Positions 43,255 through 53,342 of a stretch of DNA of 64,000 bases are shown piece by piece; positions within the stretch are counted from its first letter, which is position 1, and each line of letters opens with the position of its first letter. Made by a program: the position numbers and the translations under genes. The notes beneath the pieces were generated by a model. It saw only the letters and a program-made list of their open reading frames with translations. It searched no databases and was not told the DNA's origin. Source of the stretch: Hemileia vastatrix (Eukaryota; Basidiomycota; Pucciniomycetes; Pucciniales; Zaghouaniaceae). The stretch spans positions 3,706,656 through 3,770,655 of the forward strand of contig JASXTE010000014.1 in assembly GCA_030280995.1 (NCBI GenBank), given 5' to 3'.

Positions 43255-44480
43255 AATTTTAAGAAAAAAGATTTTTACAAAAACATCAAAAACCTTACAG
43301 AAGGCAGTAAAGATGTCATTGCTGCAGTTGTCAATAATGGATAAGAACCTCAATTCATCTTTAAAGTTCCTTCATTTAATGGAAAAAAGGATGAAGTTTT
43401 TGGCCAGCTTTCAGATTTAATTTCAACTCTCTATCAAATGGCTTTGGTTTGACAACCCTTATCAAATAAAAATCTGATTTCTGGTATCATGATAGGTTTT
43501 GATCGGCAACCAGGATATGATCAAGGAGTTTCTTTTGGTGTGTAAATATTTCTTTTTATTCTAAGTAGTTTTTAATTTTGTCATATATTTCAGGAATTTA
43601 TTCTTTATTGAAAAATTTGAAACCAGAGCAAATGGAAGAAGATCTGAAACAATGGAACTTTTTAGGATCATTTAATATTTTCTTGTAAAATCACTTTAAG
43701 AAATTATGTATTTAAGCTTTTCAAAAAAACCATCAACTTTCTTTAGAATCTGGTTTACCAAATTGGTCTGATCCTGAATGGGAAGAAGCAATAAATGCTT
43801 ATGCTTTTTGTTCTAATCACTACGCAATATAGGGGGTGGACTTGCTAGCAAGTCCTCAACCTGAACTCAGATGGAACTCAGATGGAACTCAGACTGAACT
43901 CATACTGAACCCATACTGAACTCTACTTGAACACCCACCTAAAACTGTTCTGCTGAGTGGTGTTCATCCCTGATTGTATGGTTCCTTTATCAATAGCTCA
44001 ATGTGTGTTCAATCTATGGTGAGTTTGGGTCCAAGGTTGCGGACTTGCTAGCAAGTCCGCCCCCCATATTGTGTGGTGAATGTTATCATCACTTATAAAG
44101 GATTCTACAATAATTTTTATCTAGATAAACATGATAAGAATTGTCTAAAATTTTGAATTTTCTCTTATATTAATCCAGAGACTGGTCTTCCTATTCCATC
44201 ATCCTCTTCTGATAATGGAAATGGTCTTTATTTTCCAGATCATAAATGTATTATTGATTTTGGTAGTGCCAATGGAATAGTTGAGGCTATATGGAATTCT
44301 TCTCAAAATTGGAATCAAACAACTATAGCACCTCCATCTTTAGTTTCTTGTCAAGAATTCACCCATTTTGGCTGTTCATTCAAAATAAATGAAGGTCTTA
44401 TTAATTGTATCAATAATCAAAAAAAATTAGATAAAAAAATTGCTTGTAGTAGATCTGTCAAGTATGGTAACTAAAATATT
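43255..44480 (+). pseudogene. H1 Tet-like oxygenase gene, 3' part, hit by a MITE
   Basis: Colinear with H2: DVIAAVVNNG, VPSFNGKKDEVFGQLSDLIS, NLISGIMIGFDRQPGYDQGV, a 56-nt intron at the same phase (43538-43593), IYSLLKNLKPEQMEEDLKQW, SGLPNWSDPEWEEAINAYAF, then the CACTA-like MITE (43818-44078). After it: IITYKGFYNNFYLDKHDKNC (HxD reads YLD), INPETGLPIPSSSSDNGNGL, CIIDFGSANGIVEAIWNSSQ, NWNQTT (distal His position is Asn) and THFGCSFKINEGL. Both iron-ligand His positions differ from the expected family pattern, so it is inactive even apart from stops. Confidence 0.58.
43818..44078 (+). mobile_element. CACTA-like MITE, copy 1 (261 bp)
   Basis: Flanked by AAT/AAT (3-bp duplication); removing it restores the Tet-like frame (SNVIITYK). 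Ends are CACTACGCAATATAGGGGG and inverted CACCACACAATATGGGGGG. Each end also carries the perfect palindrome GGACTTGCTAGCAAGTCC (43838-43855; 44041-44058). Between them are short repeats around TGAACTCAGA. One base differs from copy 2 at 56509-56769. Confidence 0.88.
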
Positions 44481-45046
44481 ATAAATTTTTTTCTATTATT
44501 AATTATTTTCATCCATTTTTTTTATTTTTTTTATTTTTTTTCACATTTATTAAATTTTTATTTTATTTTATTTTTTATCTTTTTTAATTTTTTTTAATTT
44601 TCCTTTTAATTTTCCTTTTTTATCAATTTTATTTTTCCTTTTAATTTTTTTTTTTTTGCATTTGAATTTGGATTTTTCTCTTCAAATTATTTTTTAAAGT
44701 TATGTCAAGATAGTTTTCTGGTTTTATATTATGGTGCATATGGCCTTAGGTTGCTCTACTGGCTATTATATAAAATTGGAAAAATTGATTTGGACTGGTG
44801 AAAATAATTTGTTGATGAAATTTTCATTTTCCATTTAAATTTGGATTTGTCTCTTCCAATTATTTTTTAAAGTTACATTAAGATAGTTTTCTGGTTTTTT
44901 ATTATGGTGAGTCTGGCCTTAGGTTGTTCTACTGGCTTCTATGTAAAATTTGAAAACTTGATTCAGACTGGTGAAAATAATTGGTTGATGAAATTTTCAT
45001 TTTTCAATTTTTTTCCATTTGATTTCCTTAATTCAATAAATTGAAA
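44481..45046 (+). other. H1 AT-rich spacer with a ~190-bp duplication
   Basis: T-rich, no gene. TTTAAAGTTA...AAGATAGTTTTCTGGTTTT...GGCCTTAGGTTG occurs twice (~44680-44820 and ~44850-45000). Confidence 0.6.
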
Positions 45047-45190
45047 TTTTGGTGATACCCATCCCTTACTTCAATAAAATGCAGGGGGGAGTATTGCCAA
45101 AATATGATATAAGACTTTCAAAATTCTTTACTTGAAAGAATTTTGGTGATACCCACCCCTTAGTTCAATAAAATGCAGGGGTGGGATTGA
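45047..45190. repeat. H1 subterminal palindromic repeats
   Basis: Two units (GGTGATACCCATCCC...GCAGGGGGGAGTATTGCC at 45050-45092; a second at 45146-45186), the counterpart of the H2 array. Confidence 0.7.
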
Positions 45191-45399
45191 GAAATTTTTA
45201 AATTTGACTTGAAAATTTTAACTAAAAAAGAATTTTTAACATTAAAAATTCTTGAAAATTTTATTTAAAAAAGAATTTATAACATTAAAATATGAAAATT
45301 CAACTAATGATGGATAGAGTAATGAAACACAGGAAATTATTGTAAAATTTTATGTAAAAATAATTATGAATAGTTGAAGTTTAAAAGAAATAAAACAAA

Positions 45400-46807
45400 C
45401 TAGTCATCAAAAAATTTAATTAGACTTTAAATTTCCTCATAAGATTTATTGGCTTTAACACATTCTATTAAAAAAATTTTTTTCTTGGAATTTTCTTTGA
45501 GATCATGCTTAAATTTCATCTGTTCCATTAAGTTTTTATGCTTGAGTGTTTTCTCCTCTTTCTTTGATTTTTCAATACTAAGAGTTAGCTCTAATTTCTT
45601 CTCCTCCAAGTCTTGTGCCCTATCATCCTTCCGTCAAGAGAGCTAATACTTCCTCTCCTCCAAGTCTTGTGCCCTATCATCCTTCTGTAAAGAGAGTTTG
45701 TACTTCCTCTCTTCCAAATCATGTACCCTGTCATCCCTCCTTATGGAGAGCTCATATTTTTTCTTTTCAAACTTTAGAGTCTCTTTAGCAATTTTAACTT
45801 GTTCTAGAGTGATAAGAAATTTTAAAAAAAAGTAGAAGAAAAGCAGAGTAAAGTATTAAGATGTCTGGTATCACTTACCAGCATCACATTTCTCCAAAAA
45901 ATCTTCCATAGAAGAAAAAGGGGTTTGAGATAAAGTATCACTTTTTTGTCTTCCTTTAGTTTGGAAACTTAGACTAGTTCAAGCCCTTTACTTTTTGTTG
46001 GATGTAGTTGGTACATTAATGTCCTTCTCATCATTGTCACTAGCTTCAGTCTCAGTTGATTGTGGGTCCTGTGTTTGTTCATCAGCCTTTTTAAAAATAA
46101 GAAAAGATAAGTAAATTAAAAAAAGAATTGGTAAGATAGAAGAAAAAAACCACAACTGAGTTAGATTGGGTTGGTTTAAATTTCCATAAGGATCTATGGA
46201 AAGGATATCTAGATTTGTTGAATTTCAAACAGTGGAAGGTTGAGTTGAGGAAGAGGATTGGAAAAGATTGGTTTAAACATCTTGTTCAGAGATACAATCT
46301 TCTCCATCCAACATTTTTTCAGGATTAAAATCAGGTTGCTCTCCAAAAATAGCATCCATCTCTTTAAAGTAAGGAAATAAAGAATAAAGTTTATTGTCTA
46401 AGGATTTGATGCCCTTACTGATATCAAGGTCAGTAATACCAAAACCAATAGAAGATGAGAAAGTATTTTACTTCTTGTATTTGGCTTGATAATTCTTGAA
46501 GCATTCAGAAATCTTTTTAGGTAAAGGATCTATCCTTCCCTTGTTCTTATTCCATAATTCATTGGCAATTAGAAGATAACCATTAACTTTTAATGCAGGG
46601 GGCCTTCTTACTTTTGTTGAATTTTTGGTACCAAAATAAAAATCATAGTTAGATTTAGTCTTCAGCCAGTTGATAAGTATGAGATGAGTGTTTTTTTCAT
46701 TGAATGGTCTTTGATTTATTGTCTGAGCGAGGGAAAGAGGTAGAAGTGAAATTTGAAGAACAACTGAGGGAAGGGTGCCTTTGAGAAGATCTATGATGAT
46801 GAGGCAT
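45400..46807 (-). pseudogene. H1 Myb/SANT-like DNA-binding gene (broken)
   Basis: ATG 46807 (MPHHHRSSQRHPSLSC), then by frameshift KNTHLILINWLKTKSNYDFY, FGTKNSTKVRRPPALKVNGY, LLIANELWNKNKGRIDPLPK and KISECFKNYQAKYKK. A stop near 46470 follows. Acidic exons and a C-terminal coiled coil with 18-residue repeats (KYKLSLQKDDRAQDLEER) end at TAG 45400. Colinear with H2 40308-41709 and with H3 49191-49842. The 158-codon frame upstream of ATG 46807 starts in non-coding sequence and is not the true N-terminus. Confidence 0.62.
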
Positions 46808-47234
46808 GTTAAGATTATTAAAGATGAAGAGGAGGAGAAACAAGCAGATGAGATAGCAGGGGTTCTGAATGGAGAGAATAGATAGGATTGGATGAGAATG
46901 GGAGTGTGGAGAAAGGTAGAAGGCATATACAGAAAGTAGTCCAAGATGTGGGCATATACAGATTAAAGTAAAAGATGTGGTTATGACAAAAAGTTGTGAA
47001 ATGGGATGAGGTTATGAGTGCACATCATGGTAAGGAGGTTGACATATCCAGAAAGTTGTCCAAAATGTGGTTATGAAGAGTTGTATAGAAAAATGTCAGA
47101 TAAGAGGTCAACTTTGACACTTAAAATGTCTAACAACCCAATTATTAGCAAAAATAATTGTGGAAGATGATTGGGGTATAAGAATTTTTATCCGTAATTA
47201 GTTTAATTGTGGATTGGTCAAATTTGATACCCCC
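46808..47234 (+). repeat. H1 right terminus
   Basis: GATGTGGTTATG units (46970-47075), AACTTTGACACTTAAAATG, and the terminal repeat ending AATTTGATACCCCC at 47234, followed by TAATG. No gene. Confidence 0.75.
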
Positions 47235-48508
47235 TAATGATTCCACAAAAAATAAAAAATAAAAAATGACCAAAATGTTCATCATCTTGATTTTGCATCA
47301 CCAACAGGTGGATTCACCATCAGCTTCAAAACATTCCTTCATTCTGGCTGGAATGGAATGAATGTATCTTTTAAGCTTGTTTTTGGGAGAAGCATCCCAT
47401 TCCATCTAAATTTCTTGTCACATTTCTTCATCATTCTTGGGATTTTTATTTTTTTTTGAATTTTTGACTTGAGTGACTTCCATATATTTTCAATTGGACT
47501 CAAGTCAGGCAATTGTGCTGGCCATTCTATCTTTTGTAAGCCAGTAACATCTCAGAATTGGTTTGAGAGGTGGCTAGAATGAACTGGGGCATTATTCTCC
47601 ATAAGTATGAGGTGATTCTGAGGGTCCACTTTTGCTAGCAAAGGGAAAAAAAAAATTTTTCAATAAAATTTTTTGCTGTTTGTTGTTTTTGAGGGAGGAA
47701 TACAAGTGGTGCCTTTCTAGAATAAAAGAAACATCCCCGTATCATGATTGATGTGCTACTGCTCTTGAAAGTGGGCTGTAAACATTGGGATTGGTACTTT
47801 TCATACTTTTGCTGCCAAACTGAGACCTGGATTGAGACCTTTCCAACATCAAAACTGGACTTATCAGTACAGATTACATTTTCTATTCTTTTACAGTCCA
47901 ATGAATGTGGGCTTAAGAAAAATTGAGCCTTTGTTCTTTGTGGGAGGCAGTCAGATAAGGTTTTTTTACTGAAATGCATTTGTAGAATATCATCTCATGG
48001 GCATGGAAATGAACAGTTCCTGACAATACATCAGAGGCAATTTTGATAGTGATTTAATTAAATTTTGATTGACAATTATCTGAAATGCTCTGAGAAATTT
48101 CATCTATGTTGTTAGGGGGTGTTTTCATGTATTACCAGATTTTGGCAAGTTTTCAAGTCAGCTGTCCTGGGCATAATTCAGTGTGAGGAACAGTCAAACA
48201 ATACAATACTTGACTAATATTGAGACCTGCAAGTGCCATTCATACAATTATTCCCCTTTCACCAGCATTTATTTGCTTCTTAGAGGGGTGAGGGGGCATA
48301 ATTTGAATCTAAATTTTGAAAAAGTTGAATGAGAATAGAAGGTGAAAGAGATGAAACTGATATATGAAATACATACCTAATGAAAGTCCAAGAGGTGATA
48401 AGCTTAGGAGTGATATTTTATGAGGTGGGTGCCATGGGTGATGGTGGCAAAAGAGAAAATTGAAAAATGGGCATAAAAAAGTGGCCATAACACTTGTCCA
48501 GCCACTTT
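47235..48508 (-). mobile_element. M1: Tc1/mariner element, 3' end cut by H1
   Basis: The upstream end on the element strand reads AGTGGCTGGACAAGTGTTAT, adjacent to TA at 48509-48510, and the transposase follows. The other terminal repeat is missing because H1 begins at 47234. It is the oldest visible layer of the nest. Confidence 0.75.
47298..48298 (-). pseudogene. M1 Tc1/mariner transposase (broken, catalytic Asp changed)
   Basis: ATG 48298 (MPPHPSKKQINAGERGIIVW), N-terminal helix-turn-helix with stops, then the 47635-47979 frame: VICTDKSSFDVGKVSIQV (first catalytic Asp), CLQPTFKSSSTSIMIRGCFF, KAPLVFLPQKQQTAKNFIEK. Next ILMENNAPVHSS, where the family normally has EDNAPVH, so the second Asp is Asn; LPDLSPIENIWKSLKSK holds the third acidic position region. 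C-terminus SIPARMKECFEADGEST. Several frame changes. It would cut at TA sites. Confidence 0.82.
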
Positions 48509-48510
48509 AG

Positions 48511-48849
48511 AGTGGGGTTACAAGAGTATCCACTTGTTTTCATTTTGAAATATCTCAATAAATACTCACTCTACATACATGTAACATAGTAGCTCGCAAC
48601 TCAGACAACCATGTAGAGAAAATAATTGTAATAATTTTTTGATTTGCCAATTTTTTTATAAAATTAACAAAAATATTACAAATAGTAACCCTCATCTCAT
48701 TGACAGGTAAAGCCACCATGGGCATCTACCACAGCCTGAATTCTGGCAGGTATAGATGCAATCAAATTCTCTAATTTTTTGGTTGAAAGTTCATCCCAAG
48801 CCTTTTGAATAGCCTTTTTCATTTCAGGTATAGTCTTCAGTAGATTTTA
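48511..48849 (-). mobile_element. M2: second Tc1/mariner, C-terminal fragment cut by H3
   Basis: The 3' terminal repeat is AGTGGGGTTACAAGAGTATC (48512 onward). 48702-48848 encodes the transposase C-terminus: PEMKKAIQKAWDELSTKKLE, NLIASIPARIQAVVDAHGGF. It stops at the H3 terminus (TTA then GGGGG at 48850). M1 and M2 abut head to tail across a TA. Confidence 0.75.
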
Positions 48850-49190
48850 GGGGGTGTCAGTTCTGAAACTCCACACTTAACTTAAGTGCAGATTTCAAAC
48901 CAAAACAGCACTTAAATTTTGCAAAAAAGTCACTTATTTCAAAAATGTGTGTCAGTTATGACCTCAAATCAGCACCTTTTTCCCAATTTTTTTTTTCACA
49001 AACACATGTTGGCTACATCATCGCTTCCTTGCCCACCCAGTCCCTGAAACATGTGACATCCAGACCTCCATCCCCTCACTGAGATTAGAAATATTTTATT
49101 GTGAAATTATAACCAGGCATTTTTTTCCCCTTGTTTTCTCTTATGTTTTCAACCTCTTCATCAATTTTCTTGTAACATACCAGTTTCATA

Positions 49191-49842
49191 ATGCCTCCCA
49201 GAAAATCAAAACTCAAAAGATAACTCAAAAAATGCTTCATCACAAAGGTCTTCACATAACGCAAGCCCCTCACCTGAGAAATCAAAGTCTGTACTTCTAA
49301 AAAATGAAGATTATCTCATCATCAACAACTTCTTCAAAATTATATCATATTATTATTCATGTTCTGGATGTGATAATTCCACCCAAATAGTACATCTACC
49401 TTCATCAAAAGTCAATGGCTTCTTGTTAATGGAAAATGAAGTAAAAAAGAAAACAAAAGGGAGAATAAACATCAATCCTAAGCAAATGAACAAGAGGTTC
49501 AAAATCTATCAATCAAAATATAAAGAGGCTCATTTCGCTTCCACTTCCACTGGCTTTGGTATTGATGATGATGATTTAGAGATTGGAATTACCAAATTTT
49601 CTGAAAATCTCAATGACATTTGTCATTTTTATGAGGAAATGGATATCTATTTGGGTTCATGAGTTGATTTCAACCCTTGGTTTCTACACAATACTAAAAA
49701 GGATATACCCTCTGTTTCTCAACCATCTAATGATTCTCCTAACACACCTTTACTTCAACCACATCAATCCCCTCTAGGTTCTAATGATAGTTCACCTGAA
49801 GATGATCCCAACTATCAAGCAGAAATATCACTTAAAATCTAA
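49191..49842 (+). pseudogene. H3 Myb/SANT-like gene, best preserved copy
   Basis: ATG 49191 (MPPRKSK), one early frameshift, then an open frame: NEDYLIINNFFKIISYYYSC, STQIVHLPSSKVNGFLLMEN, EVKKKTKGRININPKQMNKR and FKIYQSKYKEA, matching the H1/H2 domain, then STGFGIDDDDLEIGITKFSE, a TGA at 49660, and an acidic Ser/Pro tail to TAA 49842. It reads in + while H1/H2 copies read in -, so H3 is inverted relative to them. Confidence 0.6.
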
Positions 49843-50056
49843 TCAAAAATAATTATATCATGAGATTTTGTTAACAACATTTGTCCTTACTGAACTCCAA
49901 AATATTGCACTTTTGAAATTTCAGATGGTAAAATAATACTGACACCTGTGCAAATATCCTCATCACCAACATACTTTTATCGCCTCACCATTAATTTTCA
50001 TTTCTAAATAAAGCTAAGTTAACAAAATTTTATATTTTCTTGCAAAATTTTGAAAT

Positions 50057-50180
50057 AACCTCCCCTGAAATCCGTTGAGGTAAGAGGTGGGTATCACCAA
50101 ACATTTTCAAAGTCATCAATTTTGCATGTCAGATTTAAAAATTTGGCGCTACCCTCCCCTGAATTTTATTGAAGTAAGGG
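50057..50180. repeat. H3 subterminal palindromic repeats (inverted)
   Basis: AGGTGGGTATCACC (50087-50100) and GGCGCTACCCTCCCCTGAAT, the inverse of the H1/H2 units, two copies. Confidence 0.65.
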
Positions 50181-50249
50181 TCTCAAGTAACAAAAGTTTA
50201 ATATATATAAATAAATAAGTAAAAAGATATACCAAATTTAGTAGCTTTA

Positions 50250-51640
50250 AATTAATGACACCTCCTCAAGCCAAAAATGCAGATCAAGTCTAGAAACTAA
50301 GTTTTAGAATTTCCACAGGTATAGGCTAGAAGAACCCCATGTAAAAATTAATGTTGTCATGATTAATGTTTATAAAACACAAGGTCATTAGCCCATTAAT
50401 TTAGTTTATTAAATTGAAATATAATATTTATTTATTAAAATATTATGAAAGAAAAATAAATATTTGATGACTTAAAAAATCCCCATACATTTTTTATCTA
50501 CATAAAGTTTTATTAAATTTATTACCTTGCAGAAAACTCTTGGTGTCAAAGGAGCTTAAACATGGGATTTGGTTGAGCTTTGAAACCATGAGTCAGCTGT
50601 TTAAAAATGATCATAAAAATCATTGATTACATGCCCCCAACATGAATTTTATAAAATTATGAGAAAGAAAATTTACTTGCAGAAACTAAAAAATATTCAA
50701 CAGGGAAACAAGGCTTTGTGTTTTCTTTGAAATCAATTCCATCATGATTTTTGTGTTGGTAGATGACATCAGGTACATATCTGATTTTGCTAGCAGACTC
50801 TGAGTCACTACTAGAAGACCTTCCATCATCCTTGAGCCAAACAATTCCTTAATGTAAATTGGCTCACACCCTATCTTCTTTAACCATAGCCACTGCTTGA
50901 TCACTAACTTGATAAGCCAAGACCTTAATTTTGCCTTTCTGGTTTCCTGAAACTACAAATGTAACAAATCTTCTAGAAAAAATTCCACTTCTTAAATAGC
51001 AAGTCTGGTTAGGCCATTGAGCTTTCTGTTGAGCTACAAAAATAGTTTCCAAGGAGGAAAGAAAAAATGATTCAGAATTTCCTTTAGGAACTAGAGTCCC
51101 ATTTAATAACTGTGTTAAAGGAAGCAGATCAGTATTTTTATGGAATAATAAAGCTCTTTGAGGAGATAGATATAACTTGTGGAAGATTCTGGTTTGTTTG
51201 TTTGTGCACTCCACCTCCCTTAGCTAAAGGTTGTGGACCCCTCTTCTGCTTCTTTTTCACATTTGTGCAAGGTAAGATTGAGAATTCTGGACATGTAGGA
51301 GGTGGCTTCAGGGGATTTTCCTCCATCTCACATGCTGCTGAAGCTCTACTTGTCCAGTAAGACCCATAATATATTCCCTCACAATATCCACCACTGTAAA
51401 AAACAGTTAAGCATCAAAATAAAAAAAATCCGCAAACTCCAACAGAGCATCAGCTTTTTGAATTTCTCCACCTGATGGTGTATCTACCTCTCTTTTTCAT
51501 ATTCTAACTTTGAAATTCCCATTTCTGCATCATCCAGAACAAAAAATTCCTCATCATCCAAAGCACAACATTAATTTTCTGTGAAGAGAACCAGAGAATT
51601 CCCATTTAGATATAGTTATCTCAGTGCTTTTACCAGCCAT
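50250..51640 (-). pseudogene. H3 cargo gene, conserved hypothetical (broken, spliced)
   Basis: ATG 51640 (MAGKSTEITISKWEFSGS), acidic LDDEEFFVLDDAEMGISKLE in another frame, PSGGEIQKADALLEFADFF, then after a probable intron YCEGIYYGSYWTSRASAACE, PPPTCPEFSILPCTNVKKK and Lys/Arg-rich QKRGPQPLAKGGG. Further on NTDLLPLTQLLNGTLVPKGN, RSGIFSRRFVTFVVSGNQKG, then stops and IVWLKDDGRSSSSDSESASK, YVPDVIYQHKNHDGIDFKEN, KPCFPVEYFLVS. I do not recognise the family; Cys spacing in the middle hints at metal binding. Its 3' side shares the conserved block of H2 (39530-39670). Confidence 0.5.
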
Positions 51641-51659
51641 TGTGAGACTACTGAGGGAG

Positions 51660-52500
51660 AGGTAAACTAATTTAATTTAATTTTTTCATCAAAGGCTTCC
51701 TACTTTTTATCTGTTTGCTCTTTGAATTTTTCATACAATGATCTTTGATCATAAGTTTCTTCCAAGGCAAGGTGAGGTGGTGGAGAGGTGGGGGGACAAA
51801 ATATGCTAGACAGGAATTGAAGCTTCCTGGCTGCTGTTTCTGAGGTGAATTAGGGTACAGGAGAGGTGGAGGGGGGAAAAAAACCCACCAAAAAGTCAGA
51901 TTTCCTACCTGGATGTTATTTAAGGTGGAGGTGTGGGGGTTCAAAGGATTCCATCTAGGAAGTTAAGCTGCCTGGCTGTAGTTTGAGGTGGATTAGGGAT
52001 AGTGGAGAGCTTGGGGGGTCAAAAAGATGCCAGATATTGTTTCCAAGGAAAATTGGGGGGACAAAATATGTCAGCTAGGCAGCTTCACTGCCTGGATACT
52101 CTTTGAGGTGGAGTTGGGGTGGTGGAGAAGTGGGGGGGGTCCCAAAGACTTTATCCAAACATTTAATCTGCTTGACTTTTTTTTGACGTGGAGATGGGGG
52201 GTCCAAAAGACACAATCCAGATAGTGAAGCCTCCTGGTTATCATTTGAGGTGGAGTTAAGGGGGGAATACACCATTCAGTTCCAGGAGCCAGAGGGGACG
52301 CAGGAAAGGGAGGGTTTGATATCACAAAAGAGGGGGGGAAAGAGGGGATTGAGGCAGCCTAGGAGGGGGGAAAGAGAGGAAAATGACCAGTCCAAAGAAG
52401 GATAAATAGTAGAATGGAGAGAAAAAAAGAGAGAAAAGAGGAAGAGGAAAAAAAATGTTAATTTTACCTTGAAAATGAAAAACAAAACCACTTACCAGAA
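51660..52500. repeat. H3 G-rich minisatellite
   Basis: Irregular ~95-115 bp units with GAGGTGGxxTTAGGGxxGTGGAGA and GGGGGGxCAAAAxATGCCAG. 52320-52400 (GGGAAAGAGGGGATTGAGGC) resembles the G-rich arm of H1/H2. No matching C-rich arm was found. Frames across it are shadows. Confidence 0.65.
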
Positions 52501-52792
52501 AAATTATATAAAAATATTAAACAAACAGGAAGTTGTGCATACATACTTCTACTCACTCAAAAAAGCTTTGAATTGTGGAGTGTTGCATATGAATGGGATG
52601 ATGATAAAAAATCATTGAAATGAGACTATATAGTGAAATTAGCATATTTGGTTGAGCAAGTGCTGATTTCACAATAAATCTCATTTCACTGATTTATCAG
52701 CATCATCTCATTTATATGAAGCACTTTTCAGCATAAAACTTCATAACTCAAAAAATTGTACATCATTTAAATTTTTATGCTATATAAGAGTC

Positions 52793-53160
52793 ATGCCTTC
52801 CTTTCTATCAAATTGTGATAAATTACATCAAGCAATGACATACATAGCTCTTGATCTTATCTTGGAATATGACTGTGATTCTGATTCTGATCTTGAAGAA
52901 GATTTTTTTTTCTCAAAAATGGCTTGGAAACATTGTGATACTTATCTTGCAGTAATACAAAAATTGTCTCATTTTTCAGAAAGTGCAACAAAGGGGGTCT
53001 TCAAAGTTCAGAAAAGGTAGATTCACTGTGCTCAGTTTTTGAATGTGATATGGATAATTTTGTGGAAAGTAGAAAATTGAGGGAAGTACAAAAAGACTAT
53101 ATTACAAGGGTGCTGTATGTATTTAGAATAATCAAAGCCAGTGCTAAAATAATATTATAG
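52793..53160 (+). pseudogene. H3 transposase N-terminal fragment
   Basis: ATG 52793 with TATATAAG about 15 bp upstream. KLHQAMTYIALDLILEYDCD and SDLEEDFFFSKMAWKHCDTY resemble the H2 start LLHSTMNAITFLLVLYYKYD, SDFEDALAYMCFLSKKC. A stop at 53018 and decayed sequence follow; no DDE domain is left. The similarity is modest, so the call is tentative. 52540-52720 upstream holds an inverted repeat (GGGATGATGATAAA...TTATCAGCATCATCTC). Confidence 0.45.
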
Positions 53161-53342
53161 GTTTAGCATGAAGCATCAAGTGATAGTAATGGTTTCACCC
53201 TAAGATAAGTGTTACAGCACATAAGTAGAGTCAACCAGTATCTATTGCTTGTTAGCTCTGCCATGATAATAAACCACAGTTCTAGGAAATAAGAGAATAA
53301 ACAAACAAGTGTATATGCAGCACTAAAAGATAGGAAAGTAAT

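Larger units (their letters stand above)
6237..47234 (+). mobile_element. H1: Harbinger-like composite element, split by B, F and a MITE
   Basis: H1 segments are 6237-6250, 15094-18579 and 43255-47234. They align in order with H2: a TTTTGGTGG...CTATCTACACACCCC leader, transposase (+), palindromic minisatellite, Tet-like gene (+), subterminal repeats, Myb-like gene (-), and a right terminus ending GATACCCCC at 47234 followed by TAATG. The left terminus lies outside the window, beyond H0 and A. The right flank is mariner M1 sequence, so H1 inserted into M1. All genes are broken. The span given is from first to last visible base, including nested insertions. Confidence 0.75.
48850..53342 (+). 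mobile_element. H3: diverged Harbinger-like composite element, right end not seen
   Basis: Left terminus GGGGGTGTCAGTTCTGAAAC preceded by TTA, inside M2. It holds a Myb-like gene (+), two inverted subterminal palindromes, a different cargo gene (-), a G-rich minisatellite and a transposase N-terminal fragment (+). The right boundary is unclear because chromovirus I begins at 53343; I place the end there provisionally. Orientation of the transposase fragment relative to the Myb-like gene differs from H2, so this may be two elements. Confidence 0.5.
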
